Shown here: positions 39,432 to 50,720 of the stretch, piece after piece
Layout of the letters: every line of letters starts with the position of its first letter
Numbering within the stretch: position 1 is the stretch's first letter
DNA from: Trochalopteron elliotii
Lineage: Eukaryota > Chordata > Aves > Passeriformes > Leiothrichidae
DNA: 64,000 nt
Direction of reading: 5' to 3'
Assembly (NCBI GenBank): GCA_024734555.1
Contig: JANPWX010000168.1
Coordinates: 903,630 to 967,629 of the forward strand
The notes under the pieces: model-generated
What the model was told of the DNA's origin: nothing
Seen by the model: only the letters and a program-made list of their open reading frames with translations
Database searches by the model: none
Position numbers and translations under genes: made by a program

Positions 39432-41294
39432 CAACTACTGGTGGAACCTCCTAGCTCCCTGAATCCCAGGAACTAGCATTTACTCTTCCCAGTCCCTCTT
39501 TGAAAGCAGCAGCACTGGCTGGTATACAGTGGGACTTTGTGCTCTGCCTTTTTCAGTGTTTTTCTCTTTCCTTTGGGGGATTATTAAGTGTTCACTTCTC
39601 CAATATTTGTCTCTTCGGTCTAGAAATAGCATAGGAATAATATTTCAGCTGAATGAGAAAACGCTGACTTCTGATGTTTTCCACAATAGATGGGTTGATG
39701 TGAATATGAAAGATGATGTATTTGATTTGCTTCGCTTTCACCATCCTCTGGAGAGTTTAATCTATCCAGAAAAGAAGTGTCTGCTTTTCTCTTCCTATGT
39801 GACTGGCAGTTCATCATCTTGTAAGAAGGAGTTATTCTAAACACAAAAAAGAAGCATTCATAAGGCAGCTTGATGAGTTTGACTCACCTTATTTACACCC
39901 AACTTCCTCTAGGAGGTTATGAAGGGATATGTTTAATTGCCAGGTACCATCAAAAAGGTGACACCTGAATTCAGTGCTTGGACTTTGAGAGAAAGGGGGT
40001 TTCTGTCTACTTATCAATATTTACTGAATTGAAACTGTCAGATTCAGCTCTCAAAACTGGCCCAAAGCAACACATGTTTACTTTGTGTTTGCTTACAAAT
40101 GTAAGCTTATTTTGCAGACTTCCTAAAAGTTGTTGCCAATCATTTTATTTCCCAAAGGAAAGAAAAAAATTATTTGAATATCATAAAACAAAAGAAATAT
40201 TTCTCATGCCATGTTTTCTTATTTTCCTAAAGCCTTCTTTTTTTTAATTGTCACAGTATAAAGGTTATACACTAAATATTATGAACAAGGATGGTCCTGA
40301 TTCACTTATCTATGAGGATAAGTCTGGCCAGTACAAAAAAAAGCTGTAAGATGGTGCAAAACAAGGGGTCTCTTGCTTGATGATCACCAGCAGAGAGACC
40401 TCAGACAGCCATGGCACCTCCTTATGCCTACAACCTGTCCTTCACCTGAGGGAGAACCACTTGCAGCCCTTCTGTCAGCCAAAAAAAAGGCAGGACACTT
40501 ATTCTTCAATTTAGTTCCTGGTACCCCTAGCTCAAATTCTGGTAAATACAGCCTTTCCCTGCTTTTAGCAGATACACAAAGCCTCAAATGGCACAAAAAA
40601 TATGTAAGGGCATAAAACAAATGGATGTTGAGCAAGAGCTTCTGCTTTTCTTCCCTAGTCATACGAGGATAAGGTGACATTCAATTACATTAAAAATTGG
40701 CAGGTTTGACTAAAGGAGGTCCTCTTTCACATAATTAATGGATGGAAGTCCTGGCCCCAGGATGTCATTGAAAAGAAGTGCTACTCCTTGACTTGGATGA
40801 ATCTGCAGGGATCTGCACATGCTCCAAACCCATCCTTGGGAGTTCTCTCACTGGAACTTCCTAGAATCTACAGTCTGCAAGATCCAGGGATGCCTCTTAG
40901 AAGGATTTTGCAGGAAAAGAACCAGAAAAAAGGCCTCTTTTGACATGTCACTAAATGTTTCTTACATACAACATCTGTACAGGAGTTGTGAAGATTTGAT
41001 TCACCAGCAACAACAAGTGATGTACAGCTTTTCACAGGCAGCAGAGCACTGACAGCTCTGCTAGGGCTCAGGGATTCATTGCTAACGATTAAAGAATTTA
41101 AGATGAATAATGCTTTTGGACAACATTTATTAGCTACAAAATCTTAAGAAGTTCTACATTTTCATTTCCATCAGGGTCTGCATTTTTCCCATTGACATTG
41201 GTGTTTATTTTGACAACTGAAAACCAGATCAGACACCCACTTCAAGCAGCACATTGGCAAAATTAATAAAATAAGCAAATGTCTCCTAGCAGGT

Positions 41295-41316
41295 GGATAG
41301 TTTTTGGATAGTTTTT
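41295..41316. repeat. 11-base tandem duplication
   Basis: GGATAGTTTTT occurs twice directly adjacent without mismatch. Confidence 0.85.
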
Positions 41317-41970
41317 GAGTATACCCTGTGACTAGGAACACTATCTAAATAGTCCTGGTTTCTTAGTTGCCAGCAACGTTTTTGCCATGCTTTAACAAAT
41401 TTTTTTCAATGAACATTTTCAGACATATCTATTTGCATGATGGAAGTAACATCCTCAGCAGGCTGGAAGCACCCATGAAGCCATCCAACTTGAGTCCCCA
41501 AGACCTGGCATGGCACGAATTGGGTAGCTTCTACGGTATCACAATAGTCTTTCATTTCAAGTTTTATTTATAACAGAAGGAGATGCCTCCAAGGGGGCTG
41601 GCATCTAGATAACTTATGGGGGAAATGAAACAACAGGTGGAGCCAGTATCTGCCCAAATTGCAGCACAAGTGCATCAGAGCTGTTGACAGGGTGCTCTTT
41701 TCAGAGTGTATGAAACCCCAGACTGGAATTTAATTTTGTAGTTCAAATGACATGAAAGTATTGTATGGCACAGTTTGGCCAAGAAGAGGAACAGATTATG
41801 TTGGATAGCTGTGCTGGGTACTGCACCTATGAAAACTGGGGCATACATACATAGCATTTTTAGCAGGTGAGACCAAAGCTGTGTTTCAACCAATGTCCCG
41901 CCACTGCCAGTGGCCCTAGGAATGCCCATGGAAGAGTAAGACAAGCAACAGCTCCAGTACAAAGTGTGCT

Positions 41971-41997
41971 AGCAGCACATGAGCAGCACATGAGCAG
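41971..41997. repeat. 11-base tandem repeat, about 2.4 units
   Basis: AGCAGCACATG occurs twice in tandem and is followed by AGCAG, the start of a third unit. Confidence 0.85.
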
Positions 41998-44954
41998 AAA
42001 GTTTAGGGATCCTCTTTTCCTCAGGAACATTCATGAGAAATACACAAGACACATTTTCATTTTCAATGCTGTACCACAAGTAATTGAAAGTAAGTACAGC
42101 TGCATTTTTAGAGGCCGAAAGGGACACATGATTTTTTTTAAAAAAACCCATCAGTTTCACCAAGCCATTTATCATATTTTTTTCACTTCCAGGGCATAAG
42201 ATAATGACAGTCTGATGAGGCCATTGCTCCTGTCTCCTTGCAAGAATGACTTTCCAGACTCTTTTTGACAGGAAAGAAAACTGCAGAGAGGTGCAAGGCA
42301 CTCCTCCCCTGGTGCCAGCAACAGACAGAGATGCACAAGAACACTGGACAGCCCAAAACTGGACAGTTCTTGGGAGTGTTGGTGAGTTGGACAAACTTTT
42401 CCCAATGGTCAGCATATTCCAAACACCAGCTTCTGCAAGAGCCTTCAATCCTTAGGAAGACCTTATGCATATAAGAAGGGATGGATGATTTAGGCAGAGC
42501 AGCTAAATATTATTTTAATCAATATTTGCCCTTCACAGTAGTTCAGCCCAGTGTCTGAAGTGCTAAAACACCAATCCAAAATGCATTTGGCAGGCCAAAT
42601 ACAGCTAGTCAAGATAAGCACCTGAAAGTTAGGATTTCCACCTGATTAAAGCACTTTATCTTCTGAGGTTTGAGGCTCACTATTTATAGCACAGCTAGGT
42701 GGGTCCTGGTGTTCAGCACATGAATAGTCCCATTCACTGCTGCTGTGCAGGAGAGCAAAGGCTGACAGCCCCTTCCACTGTCTCTTTCCAGCCTCAGCTA
42801 GTGCCAATGCCGAGGCTGCTGAGCAGGGCTGTGACAGCCCATGGCCGGAGCTCGATCCCAGCCCAGGGGGGCAAACCATGGTTAAATCCATGGCTGCTGT
42901 TATGGCAAGACTCAGACAGCTGTGAGCTCAGTGGCATCAGGATCAGATCAGCTGCTTACAGCCTCATATGTTTCCAAAACATTCTCTGATGGGGCTGAAA
43001 TTTTCCATGATTGATCTCTGGCCAAAGGCAACTCTTCTTTTGTTTTTTTTTTAAGTGTAAGCAAACCCTTCATTTTCAAGAGAGAAGATGTTGGAAAGAG
43101 GGCAGAGCAACCCTGTGAGGAACAATTCTGTAACCCACAGTCTTTCTGTTTGAGCCTTTGTACCCTCATAATGAAAAATGTGATTTATTACCATAGGACA
43201 GTTAACTGCTAAAAAAGGCCAGAAAAAGTACAATTGGACAAAACCACTGGCTTTATCATGCCTCTGATTAAAAAACAACTCCTACATATATTTTTCCTGT
43301 AATTGTATGTATTGTGTAATGGTGGAAATCAGAGAGTTGCTATTAGCCGTAAACAGAATGGGAGCTAATAAACCTGGCTATAAAACAAATGAATCTTTCT
43401 CTCTGTAGTTCCAAGAGTGTAAAAGCACCCTGTGCTTTGCAGAGCCTGTGCAGGGGTCTAATCCACACCAAAGAGAAAGAGCAAACTCAAAGCTAGTCAC
43501 CAGAACAGACCCAAAGAGGGGGCCAGCTCATTTGCAAGTGAACAGTTTACACAAACACCAAGAAGTGCAGACCTATTTCAAAAGGTGGTATTACTACCCA
43601 AAATAGTTCTCAAGGGCAGAACTAGGAATGCATCTTCCAGCATTTGCTGCTGACTTTTGGACAAACTGTCTCTTTACTAACTTGGAGCAGAAGATGGAGA
43701 GCCTGCATTAGTTTCCCCAGGTTTTTGTTTCCAGCTCAGTGGTTTCTGCCTGACTGCAGCCCAGATTCCCCGCGAGGTCAGCAGCCATTCAAAATCACTC
43801 CTGCTCCCAAGGACCAGCCAAGCCTCATTATATTTCTGTGCAAACATCCTCCTGAAATCACAGCTCCACTGACAAATGGTTTTGCACAGCAGAAAACAAC
43901 GGGGTAAATCGCACTGAGCTACAAGTCACCACTTTAGAGTTCCCAGTGAATCTACAAAAAGTGTGTGACAACATAGAGGCAAAAAATCTATAAACATGAC
44001 AAAAGCAGGCAGTGCCTGTGTGTTGGCCTAAGGAGGTGTTCAGGAACTGCAGAAGAGTTGATTTGGTAAGATGGTCACATATTCAGTGTGTTCCAAACAC
44101 ACACAGTGAGGACCCAGACCTGGCTCAAGCTCAGTAAGAGCTGCTCAGCAAGAAGTTGGTCTACAATGGGAGTCTAACATGGAGAGGAGGAAAAAAAATC
44201 ACCTTATTCCCCAAAGGGAATCCATAGAGCTGCATGGAGGAGAGGTCTTCTCATTTCAGAGAAGTGCTGCTAGGCACTGATCCCACCCCATGCTTCCCCT
44301 GCCTCCATCTCTCTCTGCTGGCAGCTGTGGTCCCCAGGAAGTCACACCTCCTTGCCACACTGGAGAGAGGAAGAATGGATTTTTTTTTATTTCTATCATT
44401 TAGTGTGTGCATATCCAAAGGTAGAAATTACGTTGCATCCAGGACAAACACAAGAGGTGTACAGTGGACACCAAAACACAAATTATATTATAATCTGGGA
44501 GGCACCAGTGAAGCAAGCCTCAAATCTGGTGAGTTACCTACCTCACAGACTGCCTGTGAATTCTCAGGCAAATCACACACCTGCCTCACAGGACCAGGGA
44601 GCAGGACTGTATCCCAGATGCCTGTATCCCCAAATCCATGCCTCACTGTCCTTTAAGCACTATTTCTGTGCCATCCCAGACTTTTGGAGTAGTGCTAATA
44701 TCTTACTCTTAAACGTTGCACAAGCTTGGGTCCTCTGACAACCCAATTAGAAACATTTCACATTTTAACGGTTCTCTGAAAAGAGAGATCAAGTGAAATA
44801 AGGATTTCCTTCCCACCCAGGGATGCCATAAACAGCAGACTTCAGAGCCAGCCTCACTGACACTGAACATCTTTGTCTCTGGACTTTGTTTCTTCTGCAA
44901 AGGCCATGGGGAATACAAGCTCCCCAGAGCCTATAGACACACAGATTTATACAA

Positions 44955-45250
44955 GGGTTTGGGTTGGAAGGGACCTTAAAGATCATCTAGTTTCAATGCC
45001 CCTGCCATGGGAAGCAACACCTTCCACTAGACCAGGTTGCTCAAAGCCCCATCCAACATGGCCTTGAGCACTTCCAGGGATGGGGCATCCAAAAGTTCTT
45101 TGGGCAACAGTTGCCAGTTTCTCATCATCCTCACAGTAAAGATTTTTTTCCAAATATCTAATCTAAACTTATTTTCTTCCAGTTCAAAGCCATTTTCCCT
45201 TATTCTGTCACTACATGCTCCTGTAAAAAATCCCTCTCCATCTTCCCAAG
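44955..45250 (-). mobile_element. CR1 LINE 3' fragment, about 300 bp, antisense
   Basis: This is the longest transposon piece in the window. It shows, in reverse-complement order, the well-known avian CR1 3' region: GGTTGGAAGGGACCTTAAAG (44962-44981), then TGCCATGGGAAGCAACACC, CCACTAGACCAGGTTGCTCA, CTTCCAGGGATGGGGCATCC, and further matches through CACAGTAAAGA and AATATCTAATCTAAAC to TCCCTCTCCATCTT near 45247. The usual terminal repeats next to GGTTTGGGTTGG are missing, so the element's 3' tip has decayed or been lost. Substitutions throughout show it is an old, dead copy. It carries only the extreme 3' part of the reverse transcriptase frame and 3' UTR, and no functional coding sequence. Confidence 0.95.
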
Positions 45251-47180
45251 GCTGGAGATTCCAGCCCCATCAAGCAATGGATGCTCATGGGAGGCCAAAC
45301 CTTCCTCATTAAGTAAGGGGGCACCCAAAGAGATTCTTTCTTCCCCACCCAAAAGGGAAGAGCTGACCTCCAGGGGTTGAGCAGGATCTGGGACTTCCGT
45401 CTGTGTGGGTCTGGGTGACAAAGGTTCTTGGGGGCTGCTTGGCCAACATGGCTGGTGGCAGAGGTATGCTGGAAGACAAGCAGGTTTGGCAGCTGCCTGC
45501 AGTGCTTGATGGGCACACTCAGTGTGGGTGGAGGAAGCAGTGGCTGGTGCATTTGAGGGTTCTGGGAACGTGGGGTGCTGCTCCTGTGACGTGGGCTGCT
45601 GCTGGAGTCCCAAAATCATGCTCAGCCCTCACTGCAGCAGCGATGCTGGGCAGCATCAGTGGCATACAAGTCTTTCCTGCTGACTTGTACAATTAATATA
45701 AAGAGAGGGCCTTGGTTTGCAATTCTGGATTTCATCAAGAATCTTTCCACAAGCCCAGATTTAAACTTCTGCCTTCTGTTGACAGGCTGGGGAGAGCTGC
45801 CTGCTCTGCCACAGGGACTGCGCGCTTAGCGCGGGTTAGGGCAGAGAGGCATAAAAATAGTGTGGCAATGAGTGACCACAGAAGTACCACAGTTAGACAT
45901 GGTTTGTTTAGTGCCAGAAGTATGCAAGTCATTTTGCCAGACAAGAATCTTCCTCCCAAAGAGGCTCACAAAGAGCCTATCATCAGTTTTTTAAAGTGTT
46001 TGCAGTTTGCCGGCTGAAGCTTTCCACTGGAGTTGGTCTTGCCTAGGGGCTGTAAACTTGCAGAGTTGGAAAACATAGTGTTGATGTATTCTTGCCAAAT
46101 CCAGCTTGTTCCTTGGATTGTTTCCTTTCTCTAATCACTGTTTATCTTTACATGGGCCAGATTGGCCCATTTCTCCCACTCCTTTACTAGTCTCTGCAAC
46201 AGATACATGATCTCTGAAATTCTTCCTTGGCTGACCACGGTTCATTCATCGGGGAATAAATTTATCTCTTTGTTGGGAAATCAGTTACCACTCAGTGAAT
46301 TTCCAGAGGCATTTCTAATTCCTCAGCCACCTTGGATTTCCAGGTGTCACAGGAGCACTACCCTGTGTGCATGCAGGCTTTCCCCTTTTAGCAAAACATC
46401 TGCCACCAACAGTCCACAAAAGCTCTGTACCTCCAGCTCTTGGACAGGAGTCAGCCCTTCCCCACTCTCTCCCACATTTTATAGGCAAGGAAAAGGAAAG
46501 CACTACCCAAAACCTGCCCTCAGCTGTGTATCTAAACAAGGATTTTCACTGCAGTTTTCCAAACTGCATTTGGAATTTCCTCTATCTTTCTCAAGATATT
46601 TGGGTTGATTCTTCCAACTCACCTCTGCAACGTCTAAATTCCCAGGCCCATTTGCCTAATTTTCTGTTATTGTTACCTGCATTTCAGTATATATTCTACT
46701 CTGAACAGGTAAAATAGATGAACAAAATATTATCATCCCTTTTGGCAGATGGACAAGTGAGAAAGTGGGAAAATTAGGTTACTGCCTCACAGATTGCAGC
46801 ACAGTCACAAGCAGAGCCTCAGTCCCTCGAGTTCGGTACCCTGATCCCTGATCCTGATTTTGATCCTGTAATTTTCCATCTGAACCCATTCCAGCTTTTA
46901 CTGATCCCAAAGGGCTGGATGAATGTGCTTCAGCAATACCTCTATCTGCCTGGGCCAGCAGTACTTTCGCACTGAAGAGAGGGGAAGTAACCGGCCACTG
47001 AAACAACGGGAGGCAGACTCAGCCCTTAAATAAGTGAAAGGAACTCTCTTCTGCCAAGCCTGAATCTGCCTCTGTATCCATAGCACTGCACTTTTTAAGA
47101 TCCTCTGGCCAGCGTGAAAGGGGTTTTGGTAACCCAAAGAAGCCATAAAGCCCTGAACTGGCTGTAGCAGAGCCGGCCCC
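45251..47180. other. Non-coding sequence between the CR1 copy and the CpG island
   Basis: No gene is supported. The reading frames of 97-148 codons in this interval lack recognisable domains, and one of them (minus strand, 45200-45619) runs into the CR1 copy. A small CpG palindrome, CGCGCTTAGCGCG at 45821-45833, stands out. It is followed about 18 bases later by an ATAAAAATAG stretch that resembles a TATA-like box. Confidence 0.55.
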
Positions 47181-47189
47181 ATCTCGGAC

Positions 47190-47430
47190 AGCTGGAGATG
47201 GTTGTGCTGCGGACGCGGTGCCAGCACGCCGATCCCTCACCCATTGCCCCCCGCGGGGAAGCCAGGACCATCGCCAGACTATTCCCATCTCGCAGCCAGA
47301 ACCAGGAGGCTGGAGCAGCTCTGCTGCCACCTCACGCTGTGTTTCTCCCGGCCTGCCTCCGCCGAGAGCCCGCGCTCCGCTGGCGGGAGCGGAAGCCCCG
47401 CGGGCCCCGCCGCGGGAGTTTTCACACATT
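47190..47430. promoter_or_regulatory. Dense CpG island, candidate unannotated promoter
   Basis: By eye there are about 24 CpG dinucleotides in roughly 240 bases, very GC-rich, against a window that is otherwise strongly CpG-depleted. The densest part, about 47345-47420, contains GC-box-like sequence (CCCCGCC at about 47406) and runs such as GCCCCGCGGGCCCCGCCGCG. Such islands in vertebrates usually mark promoters or first exons. An inverted CCAAT box (ATTGG, 47518-47522) lies about 90 bases to the right, which would suit a transcript running leftward on the minus strand. This orientation is an inference. Open frames cross the island on both strands (143 codons minus, 119 codons plus), as is common in GC-rich DNA, and neither resembles a known protein. 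Confidence 0.6.
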
Positions 47431-47825
47431 AGCCTCTGCACAACTCCCACTTAGAAACAAAAAAATAAAAAAAATCGCAAGTTTGGGGGCAAAAAAGTAT
47501 TCGCCAAGACCCCGTAATTGGATGAGTTTCTATTCAATTTCCCAGCAGTATATTTAGATACAATTTCTAGCTTCTTTCTTCTCGAGCCCACATTGAACAT
47601 TTGGGGGTGCAGATCCGTATGGCAGAATAGTGCTGTGACTTTATAAAAGTCTTGTAAATATTGCCTGTGGAAGAGAGTACAGGGGGAAGTTGGTGTCCAG
47701 GCAGCTGGCATAAAGAGGTGGATTCTTGTCATTTCCAGAGTCTTCTCTGCCAGCAATGAGTTATACTTCATTCAAAATGCCGTCATCAGCTTGCAGGTAG
47801 TAAAACCAACAAAATGTGCTTGGGA
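47431..47825. other. Right flank of the CpG island
   Basis: CpG density drops sharply after about 47430 and the sequence returns to AT-rich composition, with A-rich patches at 47456-47475. Apart from the inverted CCAAT box I see nothing specific before the CR1 fragment. Confidence 0.5.
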
Positions 47826-47970
47826 CTGCCCTGGAAGTGTTCAAGGCCAGACTGGCTGGGGCTTTAAAAACCTGGGCTAGTGAAAAGTATCTCTACCCAT
47901 GGCAGGGGCATTGGAATTTAGATAGTCTTTAATTATCCCTTCCAACCCAGTCTTCCATGATTCTATGACA
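47826..47970 (+). mobile_element. CR1 LINE 3' end, sense orientation
   Basis: Matches the CR1 3' region in sense order: GGAAGTGTTCAAGGCCAGAC, GGCTGGGGCTTTAAAAACCT, CCCATGGCAGGGGCATTGGA, CCCTTCCAACCCAG, then the terminal CCATGATTCTATGACA. About 145 bases remain, ending at the true CR1 3' tip. It is diverged but intact at its 3' end. It lies in the opposite orientation to the CR1 copy at 44955-45250, so the two share an inverted segment of about 140 bases, 2.6 kb apart, on either side of the CpG island. Confidence 0.95.
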
Positions 47971-48099
47971 TCTGAACGTGCTGTCTTGAAATCATTGTGA
48001 TGCACTGTGTTACCCTGACCTGTGCTTCTCTCCATGCAAATAAAATTACTAAACCTACTTTTCTATATATATAGCATTCTTGCCCATTTTAAAATAATT

Positions 48100-48113
48100 A
48101 AAAAAAAAAAAAA
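48100..48113. repeat. Poly-A run, 14 bases
   Basis: Uninterrupted run of 14 A, about 130 bases downstream of the CR1 3' tip. CR1 elements do not end in poly-A, so the two are probably unrelated. Confidence 0.9.
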
Positions 48114-48623
48114 TAGCTGAGTCTATTTTAAGAGCCTTCATATAGCCTCCTTTCCATTTCCCACAGAGAGGCACAAATGCAGCATATACAAATGTGACAG
48201 CATTTACAGAATACAAAGCTCCAGCAAACATAAGACAGTGATCCAGAATAACTGACTCTCCAGAGAAAATGGGAGAAATAAAAGAGAAGGATGCTGGGCC
48301 CTGTGATTCTGAGGCTGACCATGAGTGAGAAGCAAGAAAACCTGACCTCGGTCAGAAGTCCTTCCTGTCCTCTGCCCTACACCAACCTCAGCCAAATTCA
48401 AAGATACCACAGATGACAACATGCCCCTTATCCAGAGCTTGTGGCCAAAAGGCTACACCCTTTTGTGGCCATAGTTCCATTGATATCTCAGTTTTGACTC
48501 CACAGACCTCATGAAGATTGCAGAAGATGACTGATCCATGTAGGAGGAAGGTTCCTCTGCCCCATTCTCTCCATAAGTCACCTGTGGCAGAGAGAACTCT
48601 ATAAAAAGGCCACAGTTTTATTT

Positions 48624-48642
48624 AAAAAAAAAAAAAAAAAAA
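48624..48642. repeat. Poly-A run, 19 bases
   Basis: Uninterrupted run of 19 A. It is preceded by CACAGTTTTATTT, with no retrocopy recognised upstream. Confidence 0.9.
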
Positions 48643-49942
48643 GCTTTCAAGAAAGGGTCTAATCACATTCAGTTCCTTCAGTGCTTGCTGGAATAATCAT
48701 GATGAACTCTGTCAGTGTTAATGGGGGTGTTACAAGTATCTGTGTAGGACTGCCTCTGTAATTCAGCATTAATTAGCTGAATCATTATTTTAGAGTGTTA
48801 CTGAATTATCTTATAATTACTACCTAACTTGGTGCTTGTAAATGAGGCAACAGAAGGAAATGGCAATTCTTTTAAATGTACTTAAAATTAAGAAGGCATA
48901 ATAAACACTCCATTCTGTCCTTTTGAGAAGCTTTTTTTATCTTCTGTGAGATGTAAGGCTAGTACAACTGCTTTCATCTGTGCCTTGTAGATTTATTACA
49001 ATCATTATAACAAATGGAAATGAATATTATTCAGGTTTATTACCCCATAGTATATCTTTATGAGCACACAGGAAACCATGTTGCTTCTTTATCCACTGCC
49101 TACAAAGAGACAGAAAAAAAATTCTGCCTGGGAAAACAGACTATTGTGATTAAAAAAAGATCATTTGATTCTCCTAGTACAACTGTTTTGCTAATAACTT
49201 ATCTGCTCTGATTCCCAACACAATCAGACCTAATTGTTGCTCACTAAGAAGCCTCATTACAGCTTGACTTGGAAGGTAGTTAGGAAATACCACGTACATT
49301 TTTGTTGTCGCTGATTCTGCTCCGGAGCTGCTAATTCCGTGGTACAAAATCTATGGCACCGTATCCCCCTGCCCCAAGTGTGCAGAAGGAAAGGGGGAAA
49401 AAAGGGAATGTGTTTTTCACCAGGCAAATCAGGACGGCTGATTTGGGGTTCAGGTTCTTGGGATCATCTTTGAATGCTGGGGATAAGCCCCTTTGCTCAG
49501 ACCGTCATACATTCCCAAAAGACTACCCTGCATAATTTTTTTGCAGGATTTTTTGGCCTCACAGATACACATTTATGAAATTATGAAGAAGCATGCTAAG
49601 ACAATTTCTCCCTGTTCTCAGACTTTTACTTGAAAAGTCCTTTTTGTAACTTCTCTGTTCAGACTAAAAGAGATAGTCCAGGTCAACAGCTCTGCGAGAC
49701 CAAAGGGGAGTCAATGTTGTGCAACCAGTTGTACAAGCAACCAGACATTTCTGGCGTGCTTTAGTTTTTCAGGGTGTATTCAGAGATTTGCAGCAGCCCC
49801 TCACAGTCTGCATTCTCTTACCACATACTTCGTATGCAGGACTCAAAACATACCTACAACCTCCATTTTCTCAGTGTTTTGCCACCAGAGCTGAGGGCAT
49901 GTTGGTATTGACTTCTTTAGGACCTAAGCGGTTCTAAATTTG

Positions 49943-49981
49943 AAACAAACAAACAAATGAAAAAAACCAAAACGAAACAAA

Positions 49982-50013
<32 letters not shown>
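49943..50013. repeat. Compound AAAC / AT / AC simple repeat
   Basis: An AAAC-rich tract (49943-49982) passes into about 12 AT units (49983-50006) and then three AC units. It is likely length-variable between individuals. Confidence 0.9.
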
Positions 50014-50656
50014 AGAAATAGAGACACTTGAAAAATTTTTGTTGTGAATAGACTTTCAGCCTGACTGTTCTCAAATACATTGCTTCCTCAACACTAAATA
50101 TTATACACAGTTTGAAATAGTGTAACAGTTTATCGTGGATGATTGCTGGGAGGATGTTACTGATACAATGAAGGTATGAAACATTAAATCACACTTCACT
50201 TTTATACATATGAAAAAAGAGATGATTTTCATACCATGGCATGTTTATTGCTTTGAGACCTAGCCTGTTATTTATTAGGGTTTACTCTCTAGTTCTTAGA
50301 AATGGCAGAATATTACTATTGTGATTGCTCTTATTGCTAGAATCATGATGGTATTCAAACTCCATACAGAGCAGTTTAAATCATGGGAAGAATGCACAGC
50401 ATGGTTAAACAATTTTGTGGCAAAGACAGCCCACAAATAACCCCATCTTACATGCAGTACACTTCAAGAAACTTACCTTGAGTTTCTCAACCCTCTTGTC
50501 CAAGATCAATCAATCAAAAATGTGGGCCATAGCTGATCTTCAAAAGCAACATTCTAAATAGACAACAGTGGTCCATTACTAGGAAATATAACCATCCTGA
50601 CAACTAGAATATGAAACACTCGTAAGTTTAGATGATGAAAATATGATGGAAAAAAA

Positions 50657-50720
50657 TTGATTCGAAGGGACTTTGGGAACTGATCTCCTTCTCAAGGCAG
50701 GACTAAGCTTAAGGTTTTTT
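50657..50720 (-). mobile_element. Possible degraded CR1 fragment, antisense
   Basis: GATTCGAAGGGACTTTGGGA, then CTGATCTCC and TCAAGGCAGGACTAAGCTTA, resembles the reverse complement of a CR1 3' variant in which a 'GGACC...GATC...CTCAAAGCAGG' order is typical. The match is short and diverged, and no terminal repeat is present, so this is only a suggestion. Confidence 0.4.

Larger units (their letters stand above)
31239..44954. other. Unique non-coding sequence, no gene seen
   Basis: Nearly 14 kb without a supportable gene or RNA. Open frames reach 159 codons (minus strand, 41969-42448) but have no recognisable domains and overlap open frames on the other strand. Visible structure is limited to simple repeats and two 11-base tandem duplications near 41.3 and 42.0 kb. 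A few GC-rich patches (about 35.9-36.1 and 36.5-36.7 kb) are poor in CpG and do not look like promoters. Confidence 0.6.
47971..50656. other. AT-rich unique sequence, no gene seen
   Basis: No gene is recognised. The stretch contains two long A runs and an AAAC/AT/AC compound repeat. Open frames are under 75 codons. Confidence 0.6.

Noticed and set aside
45200..45619. 139-codon minus-strand open frame
   Set aside because: Its C-terminal part lies inside the CR1 copy, the rest is proline/glutamine-rich translated GC-rich DNA, and no domain is recognisable.
45821..45860. tRNA-like sequence around the CGCGCTTAGCGCG palindrome
   Set aside because: No cloverleaf with the A-box, B-box and acceptor pairing could be drawn.
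47019..47450. 143-codon minus-strand open frame over the CpG island
   Set aside because: GC-rich islands lack stop codons by composition. Its low-complexity Gly/Ala/Arg content and an overlapping plus-strand frame argue against a real protein, although a non-coding first exon remains possible.
401..48642. Long A runs as possible tails of processed pseudogenes
   Set aside because: No gene-like sequence precedes the runs, no flanking target-site duplications were seen, and bird CR1 machinery rarely makes poly-A retrocopies.
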